A stretch of 64,000 nucleotides of DNA from Shewanella ulleungensis (GTDB lineage: Bacteria > Pseudomonadota > Gammaproteobacteria > Enterobacterales > Shewanellaceae), in the NCBI RefSeq assembly GCF_014648315.1, contig NZ_BMQW01000012.1, positions 42,356 to 106,355 of the forward strand, in the 5' to 3' direction. Numbering within the stretch: the first letter of the stretch is position 1; each line of letters begins with the position of its first letter. The position numbers and the translations under genes were made by a program. Of the stretch, positions 9,583 through 17,944 are shown piece by piece. The notes under the pieces are model-generated. The model saw only the letters and a list, made by a program, of their open reading frames with translations. It did no database searches and was not told the DNA's origin.

Positions 9583-10371
9583 CTACGCTTGTTTGGGTTG
9601 TGTTTTCTGCTCAGCACGGCGAATTATTTCACCAGCAAGGGCTAAATAAGCTTTGGCTCCAGCACTCGATTTATCGTAATACATTGCTGGCGCACCAAAA
9701 CTAGGAGCTTCAGCTAGACGAATATTTCTCGGAATGACCGTTCGATAAACCTTATCACCAAAATGTTGCTTCAGTTGGTCTGATACATCATTAGATAGGC
9801 GATTGCGAGGGTCATACATGGTGCGTAAAATGCCTTCTATGGTTAACGTCGGATTTACCATAGCACCAAGCTTAGTAATGGTATCAATTAACGCGGTTAG
9901 CCCTTCTAATGCATAATATTCGCATTGCATTGGTACCAGTACAGAGTCAGCGGCTGACATGGCATTTACGGTTAACATGTTTAATGATGGTGGGCAGTCG
10001 ATAAAAATATAATCGTAGTCGTCTCTAATTGGCGCTAATGCATTGCGCAAACGGATCTCGCGAGCATAAAACTCCATTAACTTAATTTCTGCCGCCGTGA
10101 CATCACCATTACCGGCGATCAAATCAAACTTACCCACGGTATTTTTGATCACGATGTCTGCAAAGGGTTTTTCTTCTACGAGGAGCTCATAGGCGGTATT
10201 GTCTACATTGTATTTATCAACGCCACTGCCCATTGTGGCATTGCCTTGAGGATCTAAATCGATCAACAACACTTTACGCTTTGTGGCGGCAAGTGATGCG
10301 GCTAAATTTACGCAAGTTGTTGTTTTTCCTACGCCACCTTTTTGGTTGGCTACGGCAATGATTTTACCCAC
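9583..10371 (-). CDS. parA: Chromosome partitioning ATPase ParA (Soj family)
   Basis: Walker-type ATPase that binds nucleoid DNA and moves ParB-parS complexes. The 262-residue protein has the deviant Walker A motif KGGVGKTT at 11-18 with its signature first lysine, and the block DYIFIDCPPSLNMLT. It lacks an N-terminal DNA-binding extension, so it is the small chromosomal type. The start is a GTG at 10371 with AGGA upstream. It forms an operon with parB. Confidence 0.97.
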   Translation of the reverse strand: MGKIIAVANQKGGVGKTTTCVNLAASLAATKRKVLLIDLDPQGNATMGSGVDKYNVDNTAYELLVEEKPFADIVIKNTVGKFDLIAGNGDVTAAEIKLMEFYAREIRLRNALAPIRDDYDYIFIDCPPSLNMLTVNAMSAADSVLVPMQCEYYALEGLTALIDTITKLGAMVNPTLTIEGILRTMYDPRNRLSNDVSDQLKQHFGDKVYRTVIPRNIRLAEAPSFGAPAMYYDKSSAGAKAYLALAGEIIRRAEQKTQPKQA

Positions 10372-10433
10372 AATGTCATCCTGTCTTTAAATTATTGATG
10401 TCCGGTTAGATTAATTAGCGAAAGAAATGCACT

Positions 10434-11054
10434 TTATTGCTTAGCAATTTTTAATAAATGTCGCTGTTCATCTAGCTTTGGTACATGCAATACAATGGTT
10501 TCGACCAGCGAAAATCCTGCTGGCATTTGCTGTAATTCTTGTTCGTTTAACTGACCTTTTAAGGCGTAATAGATGCCTTTTTCAGTTGGTAAATGATGAC
10601 ACCAACTGAGCATATCTTGTATTGATGCAAATGCTCTGCTTAACACACCATCAAATTTATTATCAGGTTGATAAGCTTCAACCCTACTTTCTACTGGGGT
10701 TATATTATTAATTTTTAGTTCAAATTGAACCTGTTTCTGAAAACGGATCCGTTTACCTAAACTGTCCAACAATACAAATTGTTTGTCTGGGTTCATTATC
10801 GCTAACGGGATCCCAGGCAAACCAGGGCCTGTTCCAACATCAATAAAACGCTGTCCTTCAAGATAAGGAGAAACGGTTAAACTGTCCATAATATGGCGGA
10901 TTAACATTTGCTCAGGATCGCGAACCGAGGTGAGATTATAGGCTTTATTCCATTTAGCGAGCATTTCAACAAAACCGATTAATTGTTTTTGTTGTAATTC
11001 AGTGGCCGATATTTTCATTTCAGCTAAATAAGTTTGGAGTTGAGCAGATAACAC
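10434..11054 (-). CDS. rsmG: 16S rRNA (guanine527-N7)-methyltransferase RsmG
   Basis: SAM-dependent enzyme that methylates G527 of 16S rRNA (formerly GidB). The protein carries the SAM-binding motif FIDVGTGPGLPGIPLA and the preceding block KWNKAYNLTSVRDPEQML, nearly identical to E. coli. I choose the GTG at 11054, giving 206 residues starting MLSAQLQTYLAEM. It has GAGG six bases upstream and matches the E. coli length (207). An upstream ATG at 11075 has no ribosome-binding site. It follows mnmG after an inverted repeat. Confidence 0.94.
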   Translation of the reverse strand: MLSAQLQTYLAEMKISATELQQKQLIGFVEMLAKWNKAYNLTSVRDPEQMLIRHIMDSLTVSPYLEGQRFIDVGTGPGLPGIPLAIMNPDKQFVLLDSLGKRIRFQKQVQFELKINNITPVESRVEAYQPDNKFDGVLSRAFASIQDMLSWCHHLPTEKGIYYALKGQLNEQELQQMPAGFSLVETIVLHVPKLDEQRHLLKIAKQ

Positions 11055-11108
11055 AGAAAGCCTCGTAAAATGCATGAACAGACGGCGGTTATTATGAAGC
11101 CGTAAAAG

Positions 11109-11139
11109 CACTAAGGGAAGCCTTATGGCTTCCCTAGTG
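11109..11139 (-). terminator. Hairpin between mnmG and rsmG, possible attenuator
   Basis: A strong inverted repeat with core GGGAAGCC and GGCTTCCC around an ATAA loop, extended by CACTA/TAGTG. On the minus strand only a short CTTTTAC follows, so termination would be partial. It could separate mnmG and rsmG expression or stabilise a processed end. Confidence 0.5.
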
Positions 11140-11165
11140 TTATTGAGTCGAAAAAATATCTGAAT

Positions 11166-13055
11166 TTAAGCGCTTTTTCTCAATAAACCACGTTTTTTCA
11201 AATGTACTAGCAAGATTGAGATCGCCGCTGGAGTAATACCCGATATGCGTGAGGCTTGTCCTACCGTTTCAGGTTTATGATTATTAAGCTTTGCGATCAC
11301 TTCATTTGAAAGACCTGGCACTTCTTGATAATCAAGATCAAGCGGCAGTAATGAACTTTCATGGCGAATAGCTTTGTCAATTTCATCTTGTTGACGTTGT
11401 ATATAACCTGAATATTTCACTTGGATTTGTACTTGCTCTGCAGCTTGTGGATCTTCAAGACCAGGACCAAAACCTTCTAACGCCATTAATTTACTGTAGT
11501 CCATTTCTGGGCGACGAAGTAAATCTTCAAATGATGCTTCTCTAGAAATTGGTGTATTCAATTGTGGATTGAGCACATCTAACAAGGGTGAATTAGGGTG
11601 CACCCATTGCCCACGTAAACGTTGCAATTCCAGTTCGATCGATTCTTTCTTCTTACTGAATAATTCCCAACGGTTATCATCAACTAAACCAAGTTCACGG
11701 CCTTTTTCTGTTAAACGGAGATCGGCGTTATCTTCGCGTAATAGTAAGCGATATTCAGCACGGCTAGTAAACATACGGTACGGTTCTTTGGTACCTAATG
11801 TCGATAAATCGTCAACTAATACACCAAGATATGCTTCGTCACGACGAGGGCACCAAGTCTCTTTACCTTGAACTTGTAATGAGGCGTTCATACCTGCCAA
11901 TAAACCTTGAGCCCCTGCTTCTTCGTATCCTGTTGTGCCGTTGATTTGGCCAGCAAAGAATAAACCTGCAATGGTTTTGGTTTCTAATGAATTTTTAAGA
12001 TCTCTTGGATCAAAATAATCATACTCAATCGCGTAACCTGGACGGACAATTTCAGCATTTTCCATGCCTTTGATCGAACGAACTAAATTTAGCTGAACAT
12101 CAAACGGTAAGCTAGTAGAAATACCGTTAGGGTAAATCTCGTTAGTACTTAAGCCTTCTGGTTCAATAAAAATCTGATGCGATGATTTATCTGCAAAACG
12201 GTGGATTTTATCTTCAATAGATGGGCAATAACGTGGACCAATACCTTCAATAACACCAGAATACATAGGGCTTCGGTCTAAACCACTACGAATAATATCG
12301 TGAGTCTTTTCATTAGTGTGAGTAATAAAACAAGAAACTTGTTTTGGATGCTGACTTACATCACCAATAAATGACATTACTGGCAATGGTGTATCACCTT
12401 TTTGTTCAGTCATTTGTGAAAAATCTATAGTGTTAGCATCAATACGAGGTGGTGTGCCTGTTTTTAAACGTCCAACTCGGATCGGTAATTCGCGTAAACG
12501 ATTTGCTAATGCTATCGCTGGTGGATCGCCTGCACGACCACCGCTGTAATTTTGTAAACCGATATGGATTTTGCCACTTAAAAAAGTGCCTGTTGTTAAT
12601 ACAACCGCTGGTGCTTCAAATGCCAATCCCATTTGTGTAACAACACCCACAACTTTATTATTTTCAACAACTAAGTCATCTACTGCTTGTTGGAAAATAC
12701 GCAAGTTAGGTTGGTTTTGTAAAATATGTTGGATCTTTTGACGATATAAAGCTCTATCAGCTTGCGCACGAGTTGCACGAACGGCAGGGCCTTTACTTGA
12801 ATTTAGCGTTCTAAATTGAATTCCGGCAAAATCAGTGGCTGTAGCCATTGCGCCGCCTAATGCATCGATTTCTTTAACCAAATGGCCTTTACCAATACCA
12901 CCTATGGCTGGATTACAGGACATTTGACCTAATGTGTCGATGTTATGGGTTAACAATAATGTTTTTGATCCCATTCTTGCTGCTGCTAGTGCTGCCTCTG
13001 TACCGGCATGACCACCACCAACAACAATGACATCAAACCGTTCATGAAAATGCAT
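11166..13055 (-). CDS. mnmG: tRNA uridine 5-carboxymethylaminomethyl modification enzyme MnmG (GidA)
   Basis: FAD-dependent subunit that, with MnmE, modifies the wobble uridine 34 of certain tRNAs. The 629-residue protein is the E. coli length. It has the N-terminal dinucleotide-binding motif VGGGHAGTEAALAAARMG, the family block CNPAIGGIGKGHLVKEIDALGG with a conserved cysteine, and GYEEAGAQGLLAGMNA. The start is the ATG at 13055, with AAAGG upstream. It reads away from oriC, as in E. coli. Confidence 0.98.
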   Translation of the reverse strand: MHFHERFDVIVVGGGHAGTEAALAAARMGSKTLLLTHNIDTLGQMSCNPAIGGIGKGHLVKEIDALGGAMATATDFAGIQFRTLNSSKGPAVRATRAQADRALYRQKIQHILQNQPNLRIFQQAVDDLVVENNKVVGVVTQMGLAFEAPAVVLTTGTFLSGKIHIGLQNYSGGRAGDPPAIALANRLRELPIRVGRLKTGTPPRIDANTIDFSQMTEQKGDTPLPVMSFIGDVSQHPKQVSCFITHTNEKTHDIIRSGLDRSPMYSGVIEGIGPRYCPSIEDKIHRFADKSSHQIFIEPEGLSTNEIYPNGISTSLPFDVQLNLVRSIKGMENAEIVRPGYAIEYDYFDPRDLKNSLETKTIAGLFFAGQINGTTGYEEAGAQGLLAGMNASLQVQGKETWCPRRDEAYLGVLVDDLSTLGTKEPYRMFTSRAEYRLLLREDNADLRLTEKGRELGLVDDNRWELFSKKKESIELELQRLRGQWVHPNSPLLDVLNPQLNTPISREASFEDLLRRPEMDYSKLMALEGFGPGLEDPQAAEQVQIQVKYSGYIQRQQDEIDKAIRHESSLLPLDLDYQEVPGLSNEVIAKLNNHKPETVGQASRISGITPAAISILLVHLKKRGLLRKSA

Positions 13056-13139
13056 TATGAGACCTTTGATTGCTAAGAAAGTTAAATTCTATTTGATACG
13101 TTATTCAAGGAGGACATTTTAGCACTTGCTTGTCTGAAC

Positions 13140-13510
13140 GTGAACGATCATTTTTCATAGATTGATCAAGATGGGTTTGCTTAATAGATCTTAAGATCTT
13201 TATATAGATCTTTTTATTATGTTTATTATTAGGATCGCTGTTTTCTGTTAGTAACTTTTATTCTTTAATAAAATCAACAAATAACAGCTAGGTAAACCTG
13301 TGATCTGATCGCGATCAAACTCAATATAAGGTGGGGATAGATCGGGTAGTTATCCACAAGGGGGATCTTTAAGCAGATCGGAGTGTGAATAGTACAGAGT
13401 TATGATCGTTAAAAATAATAGCTTATCCACAATGTTATCATCGAAATTAGTAAATTGTGGATAAGTTAGATCTAAATTGTGAGTTGATCTGAGTTTATAC
13501 AATTATGGAT
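13140..13510. other. oriC: Chromosomal replication origin oriC
   Basis: The mnmG-mioC gap has the classic E. coli-type origin layout. Three consensus DnaA boxes occur here: TTATCCACA at 13350-13358 and 13423-13431, and TGTGGATAA at 13456-13464. A fourth lies in mioC at 13607-13615. The unwinding element is at about 13187-13220, with three overlapping GATCTT-led 13-mers starting at 13187, 13195 and 13207. I count 16 GATC sites between 13146 and 13511, the substrate for Dam methylation and SeqA. A 12-of-13 match to the IHF consensus lies at 13272-13284. Confidence 0.93.
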
Positions 13511-13518
13511 CGGCTATT

Positions 13519-13965
13519 TTATAGCTTAATTTTCGATTGCCATTGTGTTAACCAAGCTAGAGCAGGCTCTTCAGGTACAGGGTCCTGTTGAACATCTATT
13601 TGGATCTTATCCACAATAGGCTTTGATCCGCATTGCATCAATAGATCAATTATTTTTTCGGGTCCTTGGCAGAAAGTGTCATAGCTTGAATCGCCAATGG
13701 CACATAATGCATGCTGGATCGTCGTAAGATCCGGCATATTGAGCATTAATTGTTTATAAAAAGGTATTATATTGTCTGGTAGATCGCCAGCACCATGGGT
13801 CGAGCTGACTACGATCCATACAGTAAAGTCGCCTAATTGTTCCCATTGAGGGTCTATAAATACTTCTGTTTGGTGGTTTATTTGGGTTAACTGCTCAGCC
13901 ATTTCATCGGCGACATATTCTGCGCTGCCCAATGTTGTACCCACTAATAACGCTATTTTTGCCAT
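13519..13965 (-). CDS. mioC: FMN-binding protein MioC (flavodoxin-like)
   Basis: Flavodoxin-fold electron carrier. The 148-residue protein has the FMN phosphate-binding loop VGTTLGSAEYVADEMA at the N-terminus and the block VSSTHGAGDLPDN. The length matches E. coli MioC (147), and the position beside oriC is conserved. Transcription runs into oriC. The coding sequence holds one consensus DnaA box (13607) and numerous GATC sites, so it is functionally part of the origin region. Confidence 0.93.
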   Translation of the reverse strand: MAKIALLVGTTLGSAEYVADEMAEQLTQINHQTEVFIDPQWEQLGDFTVWIVVSSTHGAGDLPDNIIPFYKQLMLNMPDLTTIQHALCAIGDSSYDTFCQGPEKIIDLLMQCGSKPIVDKIQIDVQQDPVPEEPALAWLTQWQSKIKL

Positions 13966-14156
13966 TTTGACTCCGAATAATTAATAAATTTGCTCGTTTT
14001 AAAGTCGATTCTGTTTGCTATGAGGTTATTTTACTCGCTCAATTACGCTTAATGTTGGCTTATTTATATTTTTTAGTGCGAACTTGAGTACGAAATAATC
14101 TGCTTATATAGCTGGTTCATTTCTGTAATCAATATTTTTTAATTTTTTTAAGCGAA

Positions 14157-14181
14157 AAAACGAGCCATAAAGGCTCGTTTT
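14157..14181 (-). terminator. Rho-independent terminator after fghA
   Basis: Arms AAAACGAGCC (14157-14166) and GGCTCGTTTT (14172-14181) with a five-base loop. On the minus strand the stem runs into six T. It lies about 70 bases beyond the fghA stop and separates the formaldehyde genes from mioC. The 14182-14249 remainder shows nothing else. Confidence 0.8.
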
Positions 14182-14249
14182 AAGTGGGTCGCTAATTATA
14201 ATTAACGGATTTTGGCTACGTAGAGTTGTTGCTGAATCCTTGCTAAACG

Positions 14250-15095
14250 CTAGCTAATTTTTAAATGTTTAGCATGAAAGCGTAGGTGATCTTCAATGAA
14301 AGTAGCGATAAAGTAGTAACTATGGTCGTAACCAGACTGCATGCGTAACTCAAGTGGGTAACCTTTATTTTTAGCTACATTGATGAGTGCTTGTGGTTTT
14401 AACTGTTCGTCTAGGAAGTTGTCATTACTGCCTTGGTCCACCAGCGCAGGAACAAATTGTTGGATATTTTTCATCAGCTCACAGCTATCATATTGTTGCC
14501 ACTGTTGTTGATCATCTCCCAAATAACCGCGAAACGCTTTAATTCCCCATGGGCAATCCATTGGATTACTTATCGGGCTAAATGCTGAGACACTGTTAAA
14601 ATGGTTTGGATTTTTCAATGCAATAGTCAGTGCACCATGGCCACCCATTGAGTGACCACTAATGCTACGTTGATGGGTTACCGGAAAATGTGCTTCAATG
14701 ATTGCTGGTAGTTCAGAGACCACATAATCATACATTTTATAGTGCTGATCAAAAGGTGGTTTGGTGGCATTGAGGTAAAATCCAGCACCTAAGCCAAAGT
14801 CATAAGCGCCATCTTTATCATCGGCAACCCCTTCACCACGAGGACTGGTGTCTGGTGCTACAATTGCTATTCCAAGTTCTGCTGCAATACGTTGTGCGCC
14901 TGCTTTTTGCATAAAATTTTCGTCAGTGCAGGTGAGTCCTGACAACCAATACAATACTGGAACATTTTGTTGTTCGGCTTGTGGCGGTAAGTAAATTGCA
15001 AAGCGCATTGTGCAATTGAGCGCAGCCGACTGATGACTATATTGTTTATGCCAGCCACCAAATACTTTGGTGCTACTGATATTTTCAATGGTCAT
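14250..15095 (-). CDS. fghA: S-formylglutathione hydrolase
   Basis: Esterase-D family hydrolase that splits S-formylglutathione into formate and glutathione, the second step of glutathione-dependent formaldehyde oxidation. The 281-residue protein has the nucleophile motif GHSMGGHG with Ser149, an acid block (DQGSNDNFL) and the histidine block YDHSYYF. Typical family length is about 278. It follows frmA by about 70 bases on the same strand, so the two steps are probably co-transcribed. E. coli names for the family are frmB and yeiG. Confidence 0.95.
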   Translation of the reverse strand: MTIENISSTKVFGGWHKQYSHQSAALNCTMRFAIYLPPQAEQQNVPVLYWLSGLTCTDENFMQKAGAQRIAAELGIAIVAPDTSPRGEGVADDKDGAYDFGLGAGFYLNATKPPFDQHYKMYDYVVSELPAIIEAHFPVTHQRSISGHSMGGHGALTIALKNPNHFNSVSAFSPISNPMDCPWGIKAFRGYLGDDQQQWQQYDSCELMKNIQQFVPALVDQGSNDNFLDEQLKPQALINVAKNKGYPLELRMQSGYDHSYYFIATFIEDHLRFHAKHLKIS

Positions 15096-15116
15096 GATAT
15101 GTCCTTATTTGTCAGA

Positions 15117-15148
15117 ACGCAGTTAATTCGTTTTACATTTAACTGCGT
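15117..15148. repeat. Inverted repeat between frmA and fghA
   Basis: Ten-base perfect arms ACGCAGTTAA (15117-15126) and TTAACTGCGT (15139-15148) around a 12-base loop. There is no T-run, so it is not a standard terminator. It may stabilise or attenuate the frmA-fghA transcript. Confidence 0.5.
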
Positions 15149-15168
15149 CTGTCATGGTTAATTAAGTG

Positions 15169-16299
15169 TTACTTGGCAAAGTGAATAACGCTGCGAATAC
15201 TTTCGCCTTTATGCATTAAATCAAATGCATCGTTAATCCCTTCAAGGCCCATAGTGTGGGTAATAAAGTGGTCTAACTTAAACTCACCAGCTAAATACTG
15301 CTCAACAATACCCGGTAATTCACTGCGTCCTTTAACGCCACCAAATGCACTACCTCGCCATACTCGGCCGGTGACTAACTGGAATGGACGTGTAGAAATT
15401 TCTTGGCCTGCGCCAGCTACACCAATAATCACTGATTCGCCCCAGCCTTTGTGACAACATTCTAAAGCGCTACGCATCACGTTGACATTACCAATACATT
15501 CAAATGAAAAATCAACGCCACCATCTGTCATTTCAACAATGACGTCTTGGATTGGCTTATCAAAGTTTTTTGGATTAATACAATCTGTAGCCCCAAGTTT
15601 TTTAGCTAATTCAAACTTAGACTCATTTAAGTCGATACCAATAATTCGGCTAGCGCCAGCCATGGTTGCACCAATAATGGCCGATAAACCAATGCCGCCT
15701 AAACCAAATATGGCAACAGTATCGCCTTTTTGTACTTTAGCCGTTTTCAACACTGCGCCGATACCTGTAGTCACACCACAGCCTAATAAGCACACTTCTT
15801 CTAATGGTGCGTCTTTACTGACTTTTGCCAGTGAAATTTCTGGTAATACTGTGTATTCAGAAAAGGTTGAACAACCCATGTAGTGGAAAATAGGTTCACC
15901 ATCTTTAAAGAAACGTGTGGTGCCGTCAGGCATTAAGCCTTTACCTTGTGTTGCACGTACTGCGCTACATAGGTTGGTTTTGCCAGAAGTACAGAACTTA
16001 CATACACCGCATTCTGCTGTATATAACGGAATTACATGGTCGCCGACTTTTACACTGGTAACGCCTTCGCCAACCATATGAACAATCCCGCCACCTTCAT
16101 GGCCAAGAATTGCTGGGAATACGCCTTCAGGATCATCGCCAGATAATGTAAATGCATCGGTATGACATACACCCGATGCGACAATACGCACCATGACTTC
16201 ACCGGCTTTCGGGTACATTACATCGACTTCTTCAACCGATAATGGTTGACCTGGTCCCCAAGCAATTGCGGCTTTTGATTTAATAAATTGTGCTGACAT
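15169..16299 (-). CDS. frmA: S-(hydroxymethyl)glutathione dehydrogenase / class III alcohol dehydrogenase
   Basis: Zinc- and NAD-dependent dehydrogenase that oxidises the formaldehyde-glutathione adduct to S-formylglutathione. The 376-residue protein has the catalytic zinc ligand Cys45 in SGVCHTDA, GHEGGGIV, the structural zinc lobe CGVCKFCTSGKTNLC and the Rossmann motif FGLGGIG. I start at the ATG at 16299 (MSAQFIKSKAAIAWG), after an AAGGAAG site; the frame is open nine codons further. It heads the frmA-fghA unit and is divergent from a LysR gene. The symbol adhC is also used. Confidence 0.96.
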   Translation of the reverse strand: MSAQFIKSKAAIAWGPGQPLSVEEVDVMYPKAGEVMVRIVASGVCHTDAFTLSGDDPEGVFPAILGHEGGGIVHMVGEGVTSVKVGDHVIPLYTAECGVCKFCTSGKTNLCSAVRATQGKGLMPDGTTRFFKDGEPIFHYMGCSTFSEYTVLPEISLAKVSKDAPLEEVCLLGCGVTTGIGAVLKTAKVQKGDTVAIFGLGGIGLSAIIGATMAGASRIIGIDLNESKFELAKKLGATDCINPKNFDKPIQDVIVEMTDGGVDFSFECIGNVNVMRSALECCHKGWGESVIIGVAGAGQEISTRPFQLVTGRVWRGSAFGGVKGRSELPGIVEQYLAGEFKLDHFITHTMGLEGINDAFDLMHKGESIRSVIHFAK

Positions 16300-16331
16300 A
16301 GATAGCTTCCTTAAACGTAATACCATGAATG

Positions 16332-16369
16332 ATGGATAAGCATCACTACAGTGTAGTGTATTTATCCAT
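16332..16369. promoter_or_regulatory. Nested dyad in the frmA/LysR divergent promoter
   Basis: Inner arms CACTAC (16344-16349) and GTAGTG (16353-16358) are flanked by outer arms ATGGATAA (16332-16339) and TTATCCAT (16362-16369). The whole is an imperfect palindrome of about 38 bases, centred between the frmA and LysR start codons. LysR-type regulators usually bind such dyads next to their own gene. That this one does is inference. Confidence 0.55.
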
Positions 16370-16434
16370 TGTATTTGTTTATCATCAAATGATAATCAGC
16401 TGGTTTTGCAAATGACTTTTACGAGAATGTAATA

Positions 16435-17301
16435 ATGATGCAGTGGGAAGGGATTTTTGAGTTTGTTGCAGTTGCAGAAACCGACAGTTTTACTGCCGCA
16501 GGTAAGCGTTTAAGTATTTCGACGGCGCAAGTGAGTCGTCAAGTGAGTCAACTTGAAAATCGCTTAAACACTAAACTGTTTTACCGCACCACGCGCAAAG
16601 TGTCGTTAACCGAAGAAGGCTCGGTTTATTATCAGCATTGCCGCCAAGTGCTAGACAGTCTTGATGAAGCTGAGCGGGCTATTTCAAGTTTAAAAGATAA
16701 GCCTCAAGGCTTAATTAGGATGACGGCTCCGGTAACTTATGGTGAAAAGTTTGTTATGCCGATTGTTATCGATTTTATGCAACAGTATCGTGATATCGAA
16801 GTCGTATGTGAGTTAACTAATCGCCAACTTGATTTAGTGGAAGGTGGTTTTGATTTAGCCATTAGGTTAGGGCGGTTATCTAATTCGTCAATGATGGCCA
16901 AACGCTTAACTAACCGTAGCCAATATGTGTGTGCTGCACCGAGCTATATTGCTCAATTTGGTACGCCTTATACCTTGTCGGAACTTAGTCTGCATAATTG
17001 TTTAATTGGAAGCCAATCGCATTGGAATTTTGTTGATCAGGGTAAAGCTAAGGCCATTAAGGTGAGCGGTTCGTTGAGTTGCAGTAGTGGATTAAGCTTA
17101 TTATCTGCAGCAATTAAGGGACTGGGGATTGTGCAATTGCCTGGTTATTACGTTAATGATGCAATTGAAGCTGGGCAACTCGTAGTGTTACTCGCACCAT
17201 ATCAACAACCTAAAGAAGGTATTTGGGCTTTGTACCCACATAATCGCCATTTGTCACCCAAAGTGCGATTGCTAGTAGATAAATTAGCCCAAGATTTGTA
17301 A
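16435..17301 (+). CDS. LysR family transcriptional regulator
   Basis: The 288-residue protein has an N-terminal winged helix-turn-helix (about 1-62, with SFTAAGKRLSISTAQVSRQVSQLE) and a substrate-binding domain (about 90-288). It resembles the LysR subgroup beside frmA in many proteobacteria, and it is divergent from frmA with a dyad between them, so it probably controls the formaldehyde genes. The inducer is unknown. Two ATG codons are adjacent; either may be used. Its stop codon directly abuts the convergent exonuclease gene. Confidence 0.88.
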   Translation: MMQWEGIFEFVAVAETDSFTAAGKRLSISTAQVSRQVSQLENRLNTKLFYRTTRKVSLTEEGSVYYQHCRQVLDSLDEAERAISSLKDKPQGLIRMTAPVTYGEKFVMPIVIDFMQQYRDIEVVCELTNRQLDLVEGGFDLAIRLGRLSNSSMMAKRLTNRSQYVCAAPSYIAQFGTPYTLSELSLHNCLIGSQSHWNFVDQGKAKAIKVSGSLSCSSGLSLLSAAIKGLGIVQLPGYYVNDAIEAGQLVVLLAPYQQPKEGIWALYPHNRHLSPKVRLLVDKLAQDL

Positions 17302-17919
17302 TCAGCTAGCCATTGTTTGGTAGTAGCGGTTTATTTGTGCTTTGGGTAAGCTAGATATTTTATTGATAATATCCAAGGTTATCTGATGCTGCGGCATTTG
17401 CTGTTGTAGTATATCAAGTTGATGCAACCAAAGGTGGCTGGTCATGGTGGCGTCAGCTAAGGCGCGGTGAAATACGCCATCGTTTGGTAATTGGTGATAA
17501 CTCACTAGCGTACCAAGTTGATGATTAGGCGCATTTTGGCTTATCCGACGTGATAACAACAATGAGCAGGCAAATTGGCCAGTATAGTGCAGCTTATTAT
17601 GGCTAAATTCAGCATCTAAGAACTTTTTATCAAAGCTGGCGTTGTGCGCGACTAAATTAAATCCGTCGATAAACTTGGCAAATTGTGCCATCACTTCTTT
17701 AGATGGTGGTGCATGTTTGAGCATGTTGTTGCTAATACCTGTGTATTGTTCAATAAAGCTGTTAACCCGCTTTCCTGGGTTTATTAGCTCTTGAAAGGAG
17801 TCCACTATTTGGCCATCAACTAACTTTACCGCACCAATTTCAATGGCTCTGTCACCATTGTCGGGTGATAAACCTGTGGTTTCAAAGTCGAGCACTACAA
17901 CTTGATTGGCTAATGGCAT
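17302..17919 (-). CDS. DEDDh 3'-5' exonuclease, DNA polymerase III epsilon-like
   Basis: The 205-residue protein has the exonuclease motifs LDFETTGL (Exo I), NLVAHNASFDKKFLDAEF (Exo II) and HRALADA (Exo III), with all acidic residues and the histidine of the DEDDh class. It is short compared with E. coli DnaQ (243) and lacks an evident C-terminal tail for binding the polymerase, so a repair or RNA-processing role is as likely as proofreading. It abuts the LysR gene tail to tail and lies 25 bases upstream of nothing but the mnmE stop region. Confidence 0.85.
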   Translation of the reverse strand: MPLANQVVVLDFETTGLSPDNGDRAIEIGAVKLVDGQIVDSFQELINPGKRVNSFIEQYTGISNNMLKHAPPSKEVMAQFAKFIDGFNLVAHNASFDKKFLDAEFSHNKLHYTGQFACSLLLSRRISQNAPNHQLGTLVSYHQLPNDGVFHRALADATMTSHLWLHQLDILQQQMPQHQITLDIINKISSLPKAQINRYYQTMAS

Positions 17920-17944
17920 GTGTTTATCCCTATTGAGCTATACG

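Noticed and set aside
15254..15883. Plus-strand open frames of 66 and 133 codons opposite frmA
   Set aside because: Shadows of a clearly conserved dehydrogenase gene.
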